Origin: Pseudophaeomoniella oleicola
Lineage: Eukaryota; Ascomycota; Eurotiomycetes; Phaeomoniellales; Phaeomoniellaceae
Direction of reading: 5' to 3'
Assembly (NCBI GenBank): GCA_003868215.1
Contig: QWDQ01000018.1
Span: 248,001 to 312,000, forward strand
Length of the DNA stretch: 64,000 nucleotides
In this document: piece after piece, positions 11,793 to 24,900 of the stretch
How the letters are laid out: the number at the start of each line of letters is the position of its first letter
Numbering within the stretch: position 1 is the stretch's first letter
Notes under the pieces: generated by a model
Seen by the model: the letters and a program-made list of their open reading frames with translations, nothing else
Databases searched by the model: none
What the model was told of the DNA's origin: nothing
Made by a program: the position numbers and the translations under genes

Positions 11793-12955
11793 ATGGTGCG
11801 TTGGATGCCTGCAAGTAATGGACTGCTACCTGATAGCTATGACGATGGCTTTGTGGTGCTCAATACTGATGGGGCACCAATCGGAGATGCGAGAGATGAT
11901 GATGGTGCGATATCCAAAACGATTGCGCATCAAAGTGTACTGATGATGGATCAGGCGATGTGATCATGTGGACTCCGAGAAGCAACGAAGGGGATCGTAA
12001 AGGAGATAATTCATATCATGAGAACGCCACATTGGATGAGATGGTGCTTGACGAGAGGGTATCCGTGAAAGTTGCTGATGATGGTAGGACAGTCCGTCTG
12101 TGTTTGACGATAATCCTGAGGGCTAATAATTTGCGGAAACTGCAGTATCAGCGGATGAGCCATGTGGTCTCGCAACCACGGAGACTCTGGGCAGAGCTAA
12201 GCAAGTAAATATCTTGGAAACGGAAAATGTCATTGGTGAGTTGGTCTTTGTATGACCACACTGTTTCATGGACGATAATAATTAACACAATTGAAATAGC
12301 GATGATCACGAATGAGGCGTCACCCGACCCCGTCACATCCCACAAGGTGGAACGAAAACCTGTAAATGAGGAGACAGGACGCCATGGTCACAACAGGTTG
12401 TCAAGGGAGACAGGTGAACATAGAGGCTTAATCTTGTCAATATCCGAGCTGGGGCAATGTATCATTGGCGAGATCGAGAACAGACGTGCAAGCATGATCT
12501 TGCAGCCACCAATACACTTGCCAGTGGAACATATACCTCGGAAGCGAACGGTATCAGGTTCTCTCAAACCGTCAACCTCTCATCTAAAAGCTTGGCCAAT
12601 CCTTCCTGTACCTCCGATCGGCACGAATCGAAGGGGACGCCGTGACACAGCACGGTGTCGAGGCAATGAAGGCCAATACTTTGACATATTTGAGGATGAA
12701 ATGATTGGTGAAGGAGTTAAGTCGGTCAGCGCTACCCCAAGGGTGCGTTTCTATGAGTTTGAGCAGGAAAATCTACCTGAGGAGGTAGATGACCCAATCA
12801 TGATGGTGACTGCTCCTTCGCGCAGACGACACCCTGCTGCGAGAGCTCTCCAAACAGGGTATTTATCCAACGGCAGAACTAGGATGAATGAGTCGGCTGG
12901 GCGACAGTTGACAACGCAAGTCTCTGTCAGAGGATTCGACGGACCCCTGCGCTGA
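11793..12955 (+). CDS. Four-exon orphan protein, unknown function
   Basis: Four exons: 11793-11904, 11955-12083, 12146-12235 and 12300-12955. Introns are 50, 62 and 64 nt, all phase 1, and removing them gives one open frame of 328 aa. Intron 1 has a TACTGAT branch element and intron 3 a perfect GTGAGT donor. Three independent introns restoring one frame is the main evidence that this is a gene. The protein is hydrophilic: an acidic N-terminal part (DSYDDGF, DARDDDG), then a basic, Pro-containing middle (PPIGTNRRGRRDTARCRG), an acidic motif FDIFEDEMIGEG, RVRFYEFEQENLPEEVDD, and a basic end. There is no signal peptide, membrane helix or domain I recognise. The short acidic motifs next to basic stretches suggest a nuclear or scaffold protein, which is inference. 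The 5' end is uncertain because a further spliced segment lies just upstream. Confidence 0.6.
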
Positions 12956-15900
12956 ATCTTACGGAAATGAAACGTTAGTGGTCAGATATGATATGACTTG
13001 AAGGATCATGAGCACATGGGTGGGTTAGCTTTGTACTCTGCGAAAACGGGCGTCAAGGCTGTCACATTTACTACATAGGACAGATCATCAGGGAAAATGA
13101 GATGGAGGCTGACTCTCTACTATCAAAGGGATAGTTCTCCCACGTCAATACTTTTACATTTCCCACTGATCTCAACTTCCTTCAACACACTCCATGTATC
13201 TCCTGTTGGTTCCAATGTATCCTGTTGACTCTACTCTACCACCTTACCGTCCTTCCTCAACCTCCTCTTCCCCCCAATACTCTTCTTCCACATCCACCGC
13301 TCTCTAATCAGGCATCATCATCCTCACACATCGCCCTCCTTTAAGCTGCTCATCATGGCCTTGTCACCCTCATAACCTCCTCACCGATATCACCACCATA
13401 ACCTGTCATACAAGAAGACTTCCCTATCACAGATCCCCTCAACAACAACAACAATGCCTGCCAACATCGCGTCCTCATTGGCTCCCCACCTCTACCACCA
13501 ACCATAAACCTTGGCACCACCGCCAACATCCTCACCACATTCGGTTTCTTGTGTAACACAGCAGAAGTCGCCGATTGGATGCATGGAATTTTTCGATCCA
13601 ATGATATGGGTAGGGGGTTTTCCTCACACTCCAAAAATCAACAAAAAAACGTAAGTTCATTTCTATGCTGCAAAAGAAAAAAAGGTGTTCTGTTGCTAAC
13701 CACGAGAAACATAGATAAAGAAATCAAAGACCATCCATTCCTGAGGATTCTCTCCTTTTCCAAATCGGGAAAATACCTTTTTCTTTTTTTTTGTGCTAGG
13801 ACTTCGGTTCGAACACATTTCACCGACCGACTCCTTTTTTTTTTTTTGCAGAAAAAGGAGTTTGAGCAAATACAAACATATTATGTCTGCAATACCCGCG
13901 ACAATCAAAATGTGGCTTGTTCCGCATTATATCTCCTATCTCCTCCCAACACCAAGATTAGCAGCCCCCGCAATCTTTTTGCACAGTCATGTTCTCCCCC
14001 CGAAATGGCAAATCGGATCTCTAGATGGAGTTCATCTACTCGACTCCGATGCCCATTTCATCATCAACATCCACATCGCTCTCACCTTGTGCGTTACCTA
14101 TATATATGATATAGTCCCCGGATTCGCTGTTGGGATCGGCCTTGGCCTCGCGGACGGTGCCCCTCTTGAACGGCGAGTTGCTGGGGATTGAGCCGTTGGT
14201 GCTCAACCTCGCAACGGTTGCTCATCGGAACCCGCGAGGGGCCAGGCAGGCAGGCAGGCAGTATGTCCAGCAGCCACTGGACTAGCTAGCACTTCTGACC
14301 TTGGCGATTTCTTCTGGACCCCACCCGCGTGCACCATGGTCCCTTTCGCATTATTGATCTCCCCCGTGATCGGATGATCTTTTGCGATGGACCATGGGAT
14401 CTATCCAACAGTCTGCGGGGCCCGGGAGACAACATTGTTCTGCCCGTCTGGGTTGCTCACTGGATAGACGTTCGGCGATAGTCTTTCGGAAAGATTGTCT
14501 CGGATCCAGATTCGGACGCCAGTGGCACGTCTGAGGTGCCGTCCTTCCCATGGACAGCCAAACAAGGACCGCAGGTGGACTTTCGACCTCGCTGCGGCTC
14601 ACAATTTTCAACTTGTGACTGTCACAGGTCGTGTTCGGAGTTAGCCAACAGCGAACCACGGACACGAACTATACCTCAGCCGCGCCTGCCGGGCATTCAC
14701 TGCTGCACTTCTCTCCCCTCGTTCTCGTCTCCGAACTTGCTTTGGTCGCTCCGTTAGAGCCGTATCCGACTTGTGACCCATCCGGTCGAAAAGGAGGCGA
14801 CATCTTTACGCCTGTCGAATCGACACCACAGCGTCGGAAGGCTCAGTCCCATTCCGACAAAACTATTTAAAGATATATATACGACGCCCCATACCCAGAT
14901 CCGCCTTGCTGCCAATCGACTGCTCCTTCCCGAACAGCCCAGGACTAGCGCTGCTCCCAGGGTTGCTAGTATGCTTGATGGAGCAGGCAGCAGCAAGGGC
15001 CGACGAGCTCAAGGAAGCTCTGGAAGAGAAGGCGAAGGAGGAGCCGGTGCTGCCAGTATGGTTGACGGCCTCCCGAGGTGTAAGCGCTCGGTACCCAAAG
15101 TCGAGGGTGCCGTCGGCAGCTCCCTCAACATGCCCGCCCCTCGAAAGGATCAGAGATCTCTGGCTGTGGATTCCACCCGACGATTTGGGAACATGAGGAT
15201 CACTGACGAGTATCCAAGAGCGGTCAAGAAGAAAAAGAAAGAAGAGCAGTTCATCAACTCTTCTTTCCGTCGATCTCACCAACAGTCACCTTGACTGTCT
15301 CTCCTTGACTGTGGGCTTGACTGTGGGAGTGGCGCTGTGGCCCGAAGACGTTCATGGGGCCCCCCATCAACACCTCAAGTACTACCAGCTGTACTCCGAT
15401 GGTACCACGAGCTTGCTCTTCGCATCCAGACTCCCTAGGTACTGAGGCTGTAGCGCCTGTCCACAGACTTTCAAGAAGTCTGTCGCCAGCTCAATGCAGC
15501 ACTTCAAGAGACTGCTTACTACCAGCTGTACTCCGATGGTACTGTGGTCTTGTCCTTCCTTGAGTTGCCAACTCCCCTCGGCTGCGGCGCTCGTCGCCCA
15601 GAATCTTGAAGTCTGTCGCCAACTTGATGCAGCACCTCAAAATACTTCTGACTACCAGCTGTACTCCGATGGTACTGTGGTCGTGCCCTTCGGTCGCCAA
15701 CAACTCCTTCAGCTTGGGCGAGTCCTTGCTATTGGGTGTCCCGATGTCCAGGAACAGACCTAGGACATTGGATGGTTTCGCCTTGGGTGTGGGTACATTC
15801 GCACGTCTTCTCTCCCACCATGGGGCCTTGCCTGAGAACACCAACCAGTCCCCCATTTTCACCCTCAACTTCCCAAATTCCTACGAGTCCCCTCGTATAG

Positions 15901-17434
15901 ATATATTTAGCCTGGATCATCACCGTCCTGTCCTCCGCCGTCTTGTGCGCGGCGGCGTGTCGAAGTCCTGTTTCCAGTTGGACACGCTACCTTCTACACC
16001 GAGCACCGGAAGTCAGTCATCCGATGAGAGCGCCGGACCTCCACCACCACTGAGTAGAGCCTCACCAAAGACTCGTCCTTACTCGAGTGCTACGCCGAAG
16101 CCTACCAAGCAGGACTCTGAACATAAACATGATGATTGTACTTCACCAAGAAGACATAGTCGTCAGACAACTGTTCGTGCGTGGTCGGTCATCCTTCTGG
16201 CTTTTCCAACCGAGACCATCAGCTGGCGTGGGATCCAGAGATAAAGCTTATCGTCGGTGGAGACGAAGAAGAGCTCCATCTCCGTATCGTACGATCGAGT
16301 CCGAGAAGGAGGAAGTACCAATCAAGAAAGCCCGATTCGCTGGAGATCCCCTGCTATACCTTGATGAACCCTCCGCCGTTTACGATGATACGACAATCCT
16401 CGCGACTGGCTGCCCCGAACTCGTAGAGGATTCGAGAACTTGAACCCCATTCTTGTCGTGCTTGCCAAGGCTGAGATCCAAGACCGAGCTGTTCCTGCCC
16501 CTCTGCCCCTCAACTTCGACTGATGGCAGGGATCGGAAGGGTCGGTGATGGATGTGCCTGCATCGCAAATCGCAATCTCAGTTTCTCTGGGACGAAGCTT
16601 CGGAAGATTTGGGAAGATTTGGGAGAGAAGGACCAGACTGCCTCGGTGGGTGAACAAGATGTCACTCATCGCCGTGTGTCCTTCCGTCTTCACAACACCA
16701 CGATCTTCTTCCGCGTCTCAACTTGTGTGTGTGTATGCACCACCACCATCACCCCGTTGTCTCCTCTCGGGGTTTCATTTCAAGGCCCGAGTGGAAGTCG
16801 GAAGGGCAGGAAAAAAGTAGGTAGATGAATCGACAAGTAGACAGATTGACAGATAAGAAATAATAAGAGAAACTGCATCATCCTCTTAGTTACCTACCTT
16901 ACCTACCTTACCTATCTGCTTGCTTGCTTGCTTTCTACTTCTGATAGAGTAAAATAGGAAATCAAATCAACCACGCAACAAACCCCCTTTCCTCCGTCCA
17001 AAACCTAAACTGACGCCTGTGAGGTATATGAAAAAGGAACTTGAGGCAGACATATGGAAGATAAGAAACGGCGCGAAAATGTGAGATTGGGGAGCGAAGA
17101 GTAGAGAAAAAGGATGGGGGGGGAGAGGGGAGAGAAAGTGGGACGTAGGTAGGTAGGTAGGAAGGTAGTATTGGAAGAATGGATGACAGATTATTCGGAT
17201 TGCGAGAAAGTGTGATCTGAATGAATCAAAAAGTATTCATCCTCATTAACATCTCATCTCATCTCATCTTGATGCATCAACATGGGCCTTTTTTTGAACT
17301 TTCGTGATATTTGTTGTTTCCCGAATGATGAGGAAGGTATCGTTTCATCACTAAAAAACGCCCAGGCATCAATCACCGTCACGACTACCATCACCACCGA
17401 TTTCCCACATTCACACAGACGAAAAAAAGAAGAT
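12956..17434. other. 4.5-kb region with unresolved coding-like frames
   Basis: No complete gene model can be defended, but the DNA is not plainly empty. On the plus strand, 13424-13651 encodes a sensible stretch (ITDPLNNNNN, then TTANILTTFGFLCNTAEVADW) that ends at a GTAAGT donor with a CTAAC branch ahead of an ATAG acceptor near 13714. At 14880-15200 a frame reads EQAAARADELKEALEEKAKEE, a possible helix. At 15370-15740 there is a ~133-nt tandem duplication. At 16200-16443 two overlapping frames both look protein-like, one ending TILATGCPELVEDSRT. This may be a lineage-specific multi-exon gene, or remains of one. Poly-T tracts lie near 13785-13850, and CCTTA/TTGC simple repeats near 16890-16930. 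Confidence 0.35.
15370..15740 (+). repeat. Three-copy ~133-nt tandem duplication (YQLYSDGT)
   Basis: The 20-mer ACTACCAGCTGTACTCCGAT occurs at 15381, 15518 and 15651, so spacings are 137 and 133 nt. Copies 2 and 3 also share the preceding ~45 nt, starting GAAGTCTGTCGCC at 15475 and 15608. Each copy can be read as YYQLYSDGT or DYQLYSDGT, copies 2 and 3 preceded by EVCRQL. The period is not a multiple of three, so the copies are in different frames and do not form one continuous protein repeat without splicing. The first copy is partial. Confidence 0.85.
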
Positions 17435-18437
17435 CTATTCCTTGGTAGTCTCCTCCTCCTCGTCCTCAGCAGCCAATGCGTTTCTCTTGGTGTTGATACG
17501 CTCTTGTCTCCTCTCACGAGCAGCCTTGGTCTTGGCACGCTTAGCGTCCATCTCCTCCTTCAAGACCTTCTCACGTTGAGCCTCAGCCTTGGCCTTGTGG
17601 ATGTGTTCGACCAGAGCACGCTTGTGCTTGAAGGTGTTACCCTTAGAGAGGTGGTACTGCGATATGATTAGCTACGGATCATGACCATCAATGATTCAGT
17701 GACATACCAATTCGTGGTAAAGGTGCTTGTCGATCTTGCCAGAGGCTCTGTACTTGACCAAAAGGCGACGGAGGACACGTTGACGTCTCATCCATAGAAC
17801 TTGGCTATAAACAAACTTATCAGCATCGTCATCCCAATTTCTGCAGTTTGCGATCCGCAAAAGTTGATATGACCTACCTTGGCATTCTAGCGTCCTTTGT
17901 ACCCTTTCTCTTACCGTAACCTCTGTGACGGCCGATTCTTCTGGCGGCGTTCAATTCCCTAGCCCGAGCGCGACTGTGCATGGTGACTGGCTTGCGGATG
18001 ATAAGGCCATCGCTGACGAGCTTGCGGACGGTTTGTCTGGAGTTGGCGTTCGAGATTTCGTTGACTTCGTTGGGGTCGAGCCAGATCTTGCGCTTACCGC
18101 AGCCGACGACTGCCGCCGCAAGGCGCTTCTGGGTACGGAGGTTGACCCTACAAATTGACGACAAAATCAGCTTTCAATTCTTCTTCCTTTTTTCTTTGCG
18201 TTCTCGTTTCCTCGAATTTGTGCTCATGTGCGAAATGAAGGGGATTTCGGTGCTTCGATCGTAAATCTTGTGTGGGAAAAAAAGCAAAACAGCATCAACA
18301 GCATTCGGGGGGTTACAACGGATCCCATCGATCGTGAGAGATGGTAGATGCATGATTCGTATCGATCGAGCCCTCGAAAGAAGGAGAAGAACTGCAGACA
18401 TCATTTGGCAATGACTCGCTGGATGGAATACTCACAT
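17435..18437 (-). CDS. RPL19: 60S ribosomal protein L19 (eL19)
   Basis: Four exons: 18436-18437, 17878-18147, 17708-17804 and 17435-17656, giving 196 aa. It is a structural component of the large ribosomal subunit. The sequence begins [15 protein letters not shown], then [68 protein letters not shown] and the C-terminal Lys/Arg helix ([20 protein letters not shown]) ending in an acidic tail EEEETTKE. These are diagnostic of eL19 and the length is normal. The start codon is split: exon 1 contributes only A and T, and the G comes after a 288-nt intron. Introns 2 and 3 are 73 and 51 nt. A long first intron at the start codon is a common layout for fungal ribosomal-protein genes and may carry regulatory sequence. 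GCN1 lies next upstream on the same strand. Confidence 0.97.
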
Positions 18438-18967
18438 TTTGTCGCCGGTTGTCGATGAATGGTTGTCGAAAGGGAGTGGTGGTAATGAAGCAACTTTTGG
18501 TGATGCGGAGATTATTCGAGGATTTTTGAGACTGCGCAGTGGGATGTGGGTTGGCCGTTCCTTTGCACCCAGCAGATTGGGTTTAGCGGCTTGGCTTTAA
18601 AGTCATGTGATCTTGATTTGAGCTTACATTGACATTACGGACGCCGAGATGTACGTCTGCGCAACTCTCCTCAAATCTGTTTCTGTATCAGGTCATCATC
18701 GTCCAAGATGGTTTGTCTCAATCTACGCAGAAATATATCGTTCTGTCAAGTTTATTTCTCCACGTTATAGGTAGCTGAGGAACTTTGAGTAATACTGGAG
18801 AAATCGACAGATTCAAATTTAATAGCTATTAACATGCAATCATCACCTGCAAATACCCGGCCTGTGCTATGCTTGATACCTTGCTTAAAACGAATCAATG
18901 CGAGACATCTGCTGCTCCTCTAAATCACTTTTTGACCTCTCTGTTCATATAGCCATCATATAACAAT
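18438..18967. promoter_or_regulatory. RPL19 promoter and leader; GCN1 3' flank
   Basis: 530 bp between the RPL19 start and the GCN1 stop, both on the minus strand. It must hold the RPL19 core promoter and 5' UTR plus the GCN1 terminator. I see no further gene. The part next to RPL19 is GT-rich on the plus strand; no specific binding site could be named with confidence. Confidence 0.5.
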
Positions 18968-21900
18968 TCATTCCATCGAGAAAACGTCCCCTGTCTCAAC
19001 TCTTCCCACACTCCAAATCTCCTTCTCATCTTCCTGCTCGTCAGCCGCGAGGCCCAAGCCACCTTGTCCACCTTCAGCCTCTTTCCTTTCCCTTGCTTGC
19101 GCACCAAGACGTATGGCAACTCTCTTGAAATAGTCCTGCATTGCCCGTTTAGGACCCGGTTGTAACGATGAGCCCGCAGATCCTTGGATGTATTCGTTAA
19201 AGATCTTGTCTTCATGTTCGACGACTTGGAACACCTCCAGGAAGGCGGCTTCTGCGGCAAGTTTGATTGGAATGACTACGTCTCTGACGCATGAGAACAC
19301 TGGCGGTGCAAGAAGGGAGATATATGAGCTCAGCATGTCTGGCTTTTGACGGCCGACGGTTCGGATGACAACAAGAGACAAACGGCGTAGGTCGATGGCA
19401 TTACCAGGAGAAATGGAATTGGCGAGCAGATTGATGAGTGGCTCGACAGCTGGTGACGAGGCATCGGTTTCAGAAGTCAGAAGTAGTTTTCCTGCGGCGA
19501 GGATACAATTGTCTTGTATCATGCCGGTAGACTTGATACCGGACGTGATTGTTGCTAGAGTTTCCGAAACGTAGTCAGGTATGAGGGATGAGGGAGATTC
19601 GGCTAGGATAGCGTTAAGGGCAAGTACTGAAGGGTGAGTTGGTGGAGTGACAAGGATGCGGTGTTTGATCAAAGACTGAGCTGACGCTGCCGGGAGAACC
19701 TTGATCAGACCCCCAAGTAAGCGAGCCATTATGATGCCCATCGAGTCGTTGTCCGCATCGGCCTGACTGTCGATGAGGCCAAGAATTGATTCACGAGAAG
19801 CATCGCTCATGCTTGAACCAGCTTTACTGACCACCTCTTGCAGACCCTTAAGCATTGCATTTCTGACACCTTCATCGGTTGTCTTGGATCCAGTGATGAG
19901 TTCTGCAACATGTTAGTGGGTGGCTGACGTCAAAGAAATAGATTGCAACATACCTGAAATGAGTGGATCAATCCTGGGGGTCAAGGTGATCAGAGTGCCT
20001 AATGCCCTCGCTGCCCTGGCCCGTAGAAGCTCACTTGATGGATCAGCAAGACATTTCGTAAAGGTACGTTGAAGCTGTGGAAGGAAAGGCTTCACGAAGG
20101 CCGGGATCTTTTCAAGCAGCTGGTTGAGAGTGGTCACGATTGCACATTTGACATCCACGGAGCGTTCCGAAATGACACGAATGAGGGGCCCAGTAATTTG
20201 GGTAACGAATGGCTTGAGGCTGTCCGCTGAAGTACGATCGATGATGTCCGATATGGCCATCGCCGCTTGTGTGCGTTGCTCCGCCGTACCATTCATTAAA
20301 CCCTGTAAAAAGATAGGCAAGATAGCGTTGATACCCTTGGGGAGGACAAAACCAGGCAAGTTGTAGCCTGGGACACCGACTTGTTGAAGTACTTGGCGTG
20401 TAGGAATGACAAGGGATTCCATCTCTTCTTTTCGAAGCCGTGAGGTCAATTGGCTCAAGGCCGTCCATGCGGCCTTCACTACTTCGCTGTCACTATCATT
20501 AAACGATAGGAGTAAGACACGGATGAGATCTTGGTGATACCGTGAGAAATCGACGGTAGTGGTTGAGAAGAAAGTCGCAAGATGACGATCTGCGATAGCT
20601 CGTCTCTTGTGGTCCTCATGCTTGACTAGTCCCAGCATGACACTCATAACCGTGTTGAGACCGTCGTATTCATCGACCGAACTTAACACGGCGTCAAGAG
20701 CGGCATCAAGGTCTGACTTAAGCCCGGGAGCCTTGGCTGCAACTATGTTATCGACCAAATTGTTGATGATCGCTGGTAACCTCCTTGTCATCGCAGGACC
20801 AGCAACTTCTGCAAGAGAAGCCAATGCGTTCGCATTAAAAGCGGTGATAGGTGGACTCAGCAGTGTAGGTATCAAGTTTGGCAAAATCATGTTCGCCCTT
20901 GTAGTTTCTGTAAGTAGTGTCAAAAGAGCGGCCAATGCGTTCTCTGCTTCTTCCTCGTTTTGAAGCAGGTTAAGCAGATGTGGTAGGACCTGATCGACAG
21001 CCTTCTTGCCGAATATTTGTTGTAAGGAGTCGAAGGCTTCGGCCGCAGCTTCACGTACATCCAAGTCGGCGTCGACAAGGGCAGTGCGAACGACGCTGAT
21101 AAGTATCTTCTCATGGTCCTCGAGTGCTTCGGGAGAAGCGGCGACGATGAGCTCTCGCAGAGCGATGCAAATACCTTGTCGGGTATCGACACCCGTAGCC
21201 GATTGTAGACCCTCCTCGAGTTCCGGTAACAGCGCTGACAGAACGCTTTCGCCGGCTTTGCGGATCATGTCCCCCAGAGCATTACTGGCAATAACCTTTT
21301 GCTCCATGTTGGTGCTGGCCAAACGAGCAATGATGAGTTGCGACAATGTAGGTACAATCTCCTTGAGTGTCCTAGGCGATGCCACAAGTGCTTTCCAAAC
21401 CGCAACAGCAGCGGTCTTGACAAGACCAGAAGTATCGCAACGACATATGTAGAGTGATGACAGCACTCTATTGCGCCTTTCCTCGCCGAGGATTTCAAGA
21501 AGCGACTGTCCAGCTTTGGCGGCGCTTTCATCCTCCTCGTCAGCCTCAGTCTTAGCACTGATCCCGGTAAGACTGAACAGCAGGTCTCCGACAAGTTCCA
21601 CGGAGCTCAACCTGATACGGTAATTGTCATCTGCCAAACCACGTTGCAATTCAGGAAGTAGCAAATCAATGGCTTTCGTTGCGAAATTCTTGACGAGTAG
21701 ACGACCAGCCCGTAGCGCAATGTCACGGATAGATTCGACGTCGTCTGCCAAGCCACTCAAAATTGGAGGAATAATCTTGCTGAGATACGTGGCAAAGCTG
21801 TTACCGAAACATGCAGGCAAGAAGATGAATAAGGTCATGAAGCCTTCCCTTACAGTTGGCTTGTTGCTTGACACGTTCTGCAGGATAGTTGGCAGTGTCT

Positions 21901-24900
21901 CTTCGAGACGTGTGGTTCCGAGCCCAGCAAGAACTTCGGATAATGCTTGAGCAGATCCAAGACGGTCTCCGGCACCGGTTTCGGAGCGCAAGTTTGCCAT
22001 CAATGAAGGTATAAGGTCTGGCAAAGCGTCCTCTCCCAGTTTTTCGACGAGTGAGCCCAACGCTTTGGAAGCCGTAGCGCGCGTGGCGGGGACTGGGTCA
22101 ACAGAGGCATTCCGAAGCCCATCGACTAATATTGGCAAATGTGTGGTAAGATCTCGTTTGTCAGTAAGATGAGCAAGACTGCCAATGATTTGAGATGATT
22201 TGCGCTTTGTAGCAGATCGATCACCCAGACCTCTTTCTAGAATGCGCACCACAAGGGCTAAAGATGGAGCATCAAGGTAATGCGTAAATTGAACCTTGAT
22301 GAGAGCGTCGAGTGCTTCTTCCGTATGCCTGGTCGGGTCGCTCAAGGCGCCCAAAAGCACGCTGACGAGATTCTTAATCTCCGGGTTGCTGATAACCTCA
22401 CCGAATCGCTGCAGACTTCGGTTTGCGGAGGCGCGAACCTCTTTGTGGGTATCATTCAGAACACCAGTCAGAGGCGGGATAATGTCAGGCAGACTGACGG
22501 CAAGTTGCTGAGGATCAAGGTATGCCATTGCGCCGAGTAGATCACACGCTCCTTTCTTGCTTCTCCACTGCGATTCGTCAAGACCTTCCAGCAGTTGCGG
22601 GAGAATCTGTTTGACACCAAAGGAGCTCAGGCTAGAGAAGCACTGCTTTGCAGTATCTAGACAAGCTTCACGAACATCGGCCGATGGGTCGCCGAAGCTC
22701 GCAAGAAGTTGCGGCAGGATCTGAATGACGTATGGCTCAAAGGTACGGCCAAGGATAAGTGAAAACAGCTCATAGGCAAAGAGAGCTCCTTGCCTCTGTT
22801 CCACGCTCTTCTTGTTCTCTGAGGCCGATTTAAGGGATCTCATTATGCGGTATTCCCTAAGAGCAGCAATACCGCAACCTTGGACTAGACCAGCCAAACC
22901 GTAGGCTGCACCTCGTCTAGCAGCATAACTTTTGCTTGTCGTCAACTGTTCGAGCATCTGCTGTATGAAAGCAGCTGTGTCTGATTCAGCGAGCCTCACT
23001 AGGGGCGGGAGGCAACCCGCAACTGCATACTGAACTGATTCGGATGGTGTGCTGAGGGTCTCAAGCAGTCGTCGGATAACAACTACGACGCGTTGATCCC
23101 CTGCATTGAGATGCCTTGCTATGGAGCCGTATAACACTACTACGGCTTCGTTGACTAGATCAGCTTCTTCGGAAGCTTTGCTCGCAGACTCAAGCGACTG
23201 CTCGAACAATTTCATGAGAGCTTCCAAGGCTTCCTTACCACGTAGCGTCACAAGCGTTGTGCCTGCGGCCACCATCTCATCTCGAACACGAGTATGGCGG
23301 TCCGCAAGTGGACCACGGCTAATAAGGAATTCCATCAATGGGACGAGATCCTCTGCACGGTACGTTGTAGACAACGCGCCAAATGCTGCTGCTATTCCGC
23401 TTCTTATCTCCCAATGATCCACAAGGGTAGCCTTTTGGACCATGCCATACTTGTCCTTTTTGGGCACCAAAGGCTTAGACTCTTCGATATACCTCTCTTC
23501 GAGGTAGTCCACGGCCTTAGTTAAGGCTGCTGGATGTTGCTCAACCAAGTCTAGAAGGGCCCTCGCAGCAGAGCGTCTGGTAGGGGCGTGTGTACTCTCG
23601 AGGTAACGCATCATGTCGAACACAAGTTCCTCTTTCGGCTCGAAGGAACTTTCTTCCCAGATCGTCAGAGCAAGCTCGACAGCCTCCTGTTCCTCATCGT
23701 GACATACAAGCCATACTTCTTTGGAAGTCTCTAGGTCGGAAAGATCGAGCTCAGCGTCAATACTCTGAAGCACAGCAACCTTGACCGCTGCATCTGGTGA
23801 AGTGGCGCCTGTAAGAAGCACGTCCACCTCATGAGATTCAATATTCGGGGCGATGCAATGACAGAGTACAGTCAAAGAGTCTTTGATCAACCGATGGTGC
23901 AGGGTATATCTAGACATCGAATCAATGAGCATACTTAGTATCTTGGCACGCGGTAGTAGTCGTGGATCGGAACAGGTATCCATATGGAACGAAAGAAATT
24001 CTAAGGCCAACAGAATTTGTGCATCAGCATCCTCGCCTGCTGGATACCCCAGCGCGTTGCGTGATAAAACTGCGAACACCAGTGGCAAGACATACGAGAA
24101 CGTGGTCGTCTCGAATGGCCTTTGTTCTGATGCAAAGCGGAGACGGTAAAGCACACGAGTGACGAGGTCACCAAGTGGTTCTGCTTCGAGCTCCGAATCC
24201 AGAAGGTAATCGGAAGCGCGTAGACTGGCAACGCCGATCGAACGTCGAATAACACCAAGCCGGGACGCCAGAAGATTGGCTAACTCGAGAAAACAGCTGG
24301 CAATGATTCCATCGTCAAACAGATACGCGCCGGCTTCAGCTGCACCAAGTAACCCGGTCACAGCATCATTGATCCAGGCAGAAACATCGGTAGGCGGCCC
24401 CAATGCCATCCCACTGACTAGGCTAGCACCGCGTTGTATTCTGAGTTGAACCCTATGCACATTCTCGCGTATTGCCGCCTCTTTGGCCAATTGAGCAGCA
24501 ACGCGTGCATGCTCATCTGCGGTCAGCTTTCTCTGTGTGCCCTTCTTTTGAGCAATCTGGGCCCTCAGCTCATCCTCCCATTTTTTGGTCTGGTAGTCCT
24601 TGACGTTCTTGTTCTCAACGACGCCATTCGGCTTGCTGGCTAGTACATCAATGAAAGCCACACCATCAGGCGTCCGTGCGATAGCAGCTTCCGTTGGCCC
24701 CAAACCATTAAGATGTTCAGCATCCAAGTCGGACTTGATTTGTTCTTGAATCAGTGGCAAGCTTTCTCCGGGTGCGACGAAAGCCATCTCGGCCGCTGCA
24801 TCGCTCACTGCTGTCCTTAGAGACTGGTGGAATTCGTCATCAATGTCGAATACCTTCGTAATATTTTCGAAGAGGACCTTTGTATGGTTCGCAACGAGGA

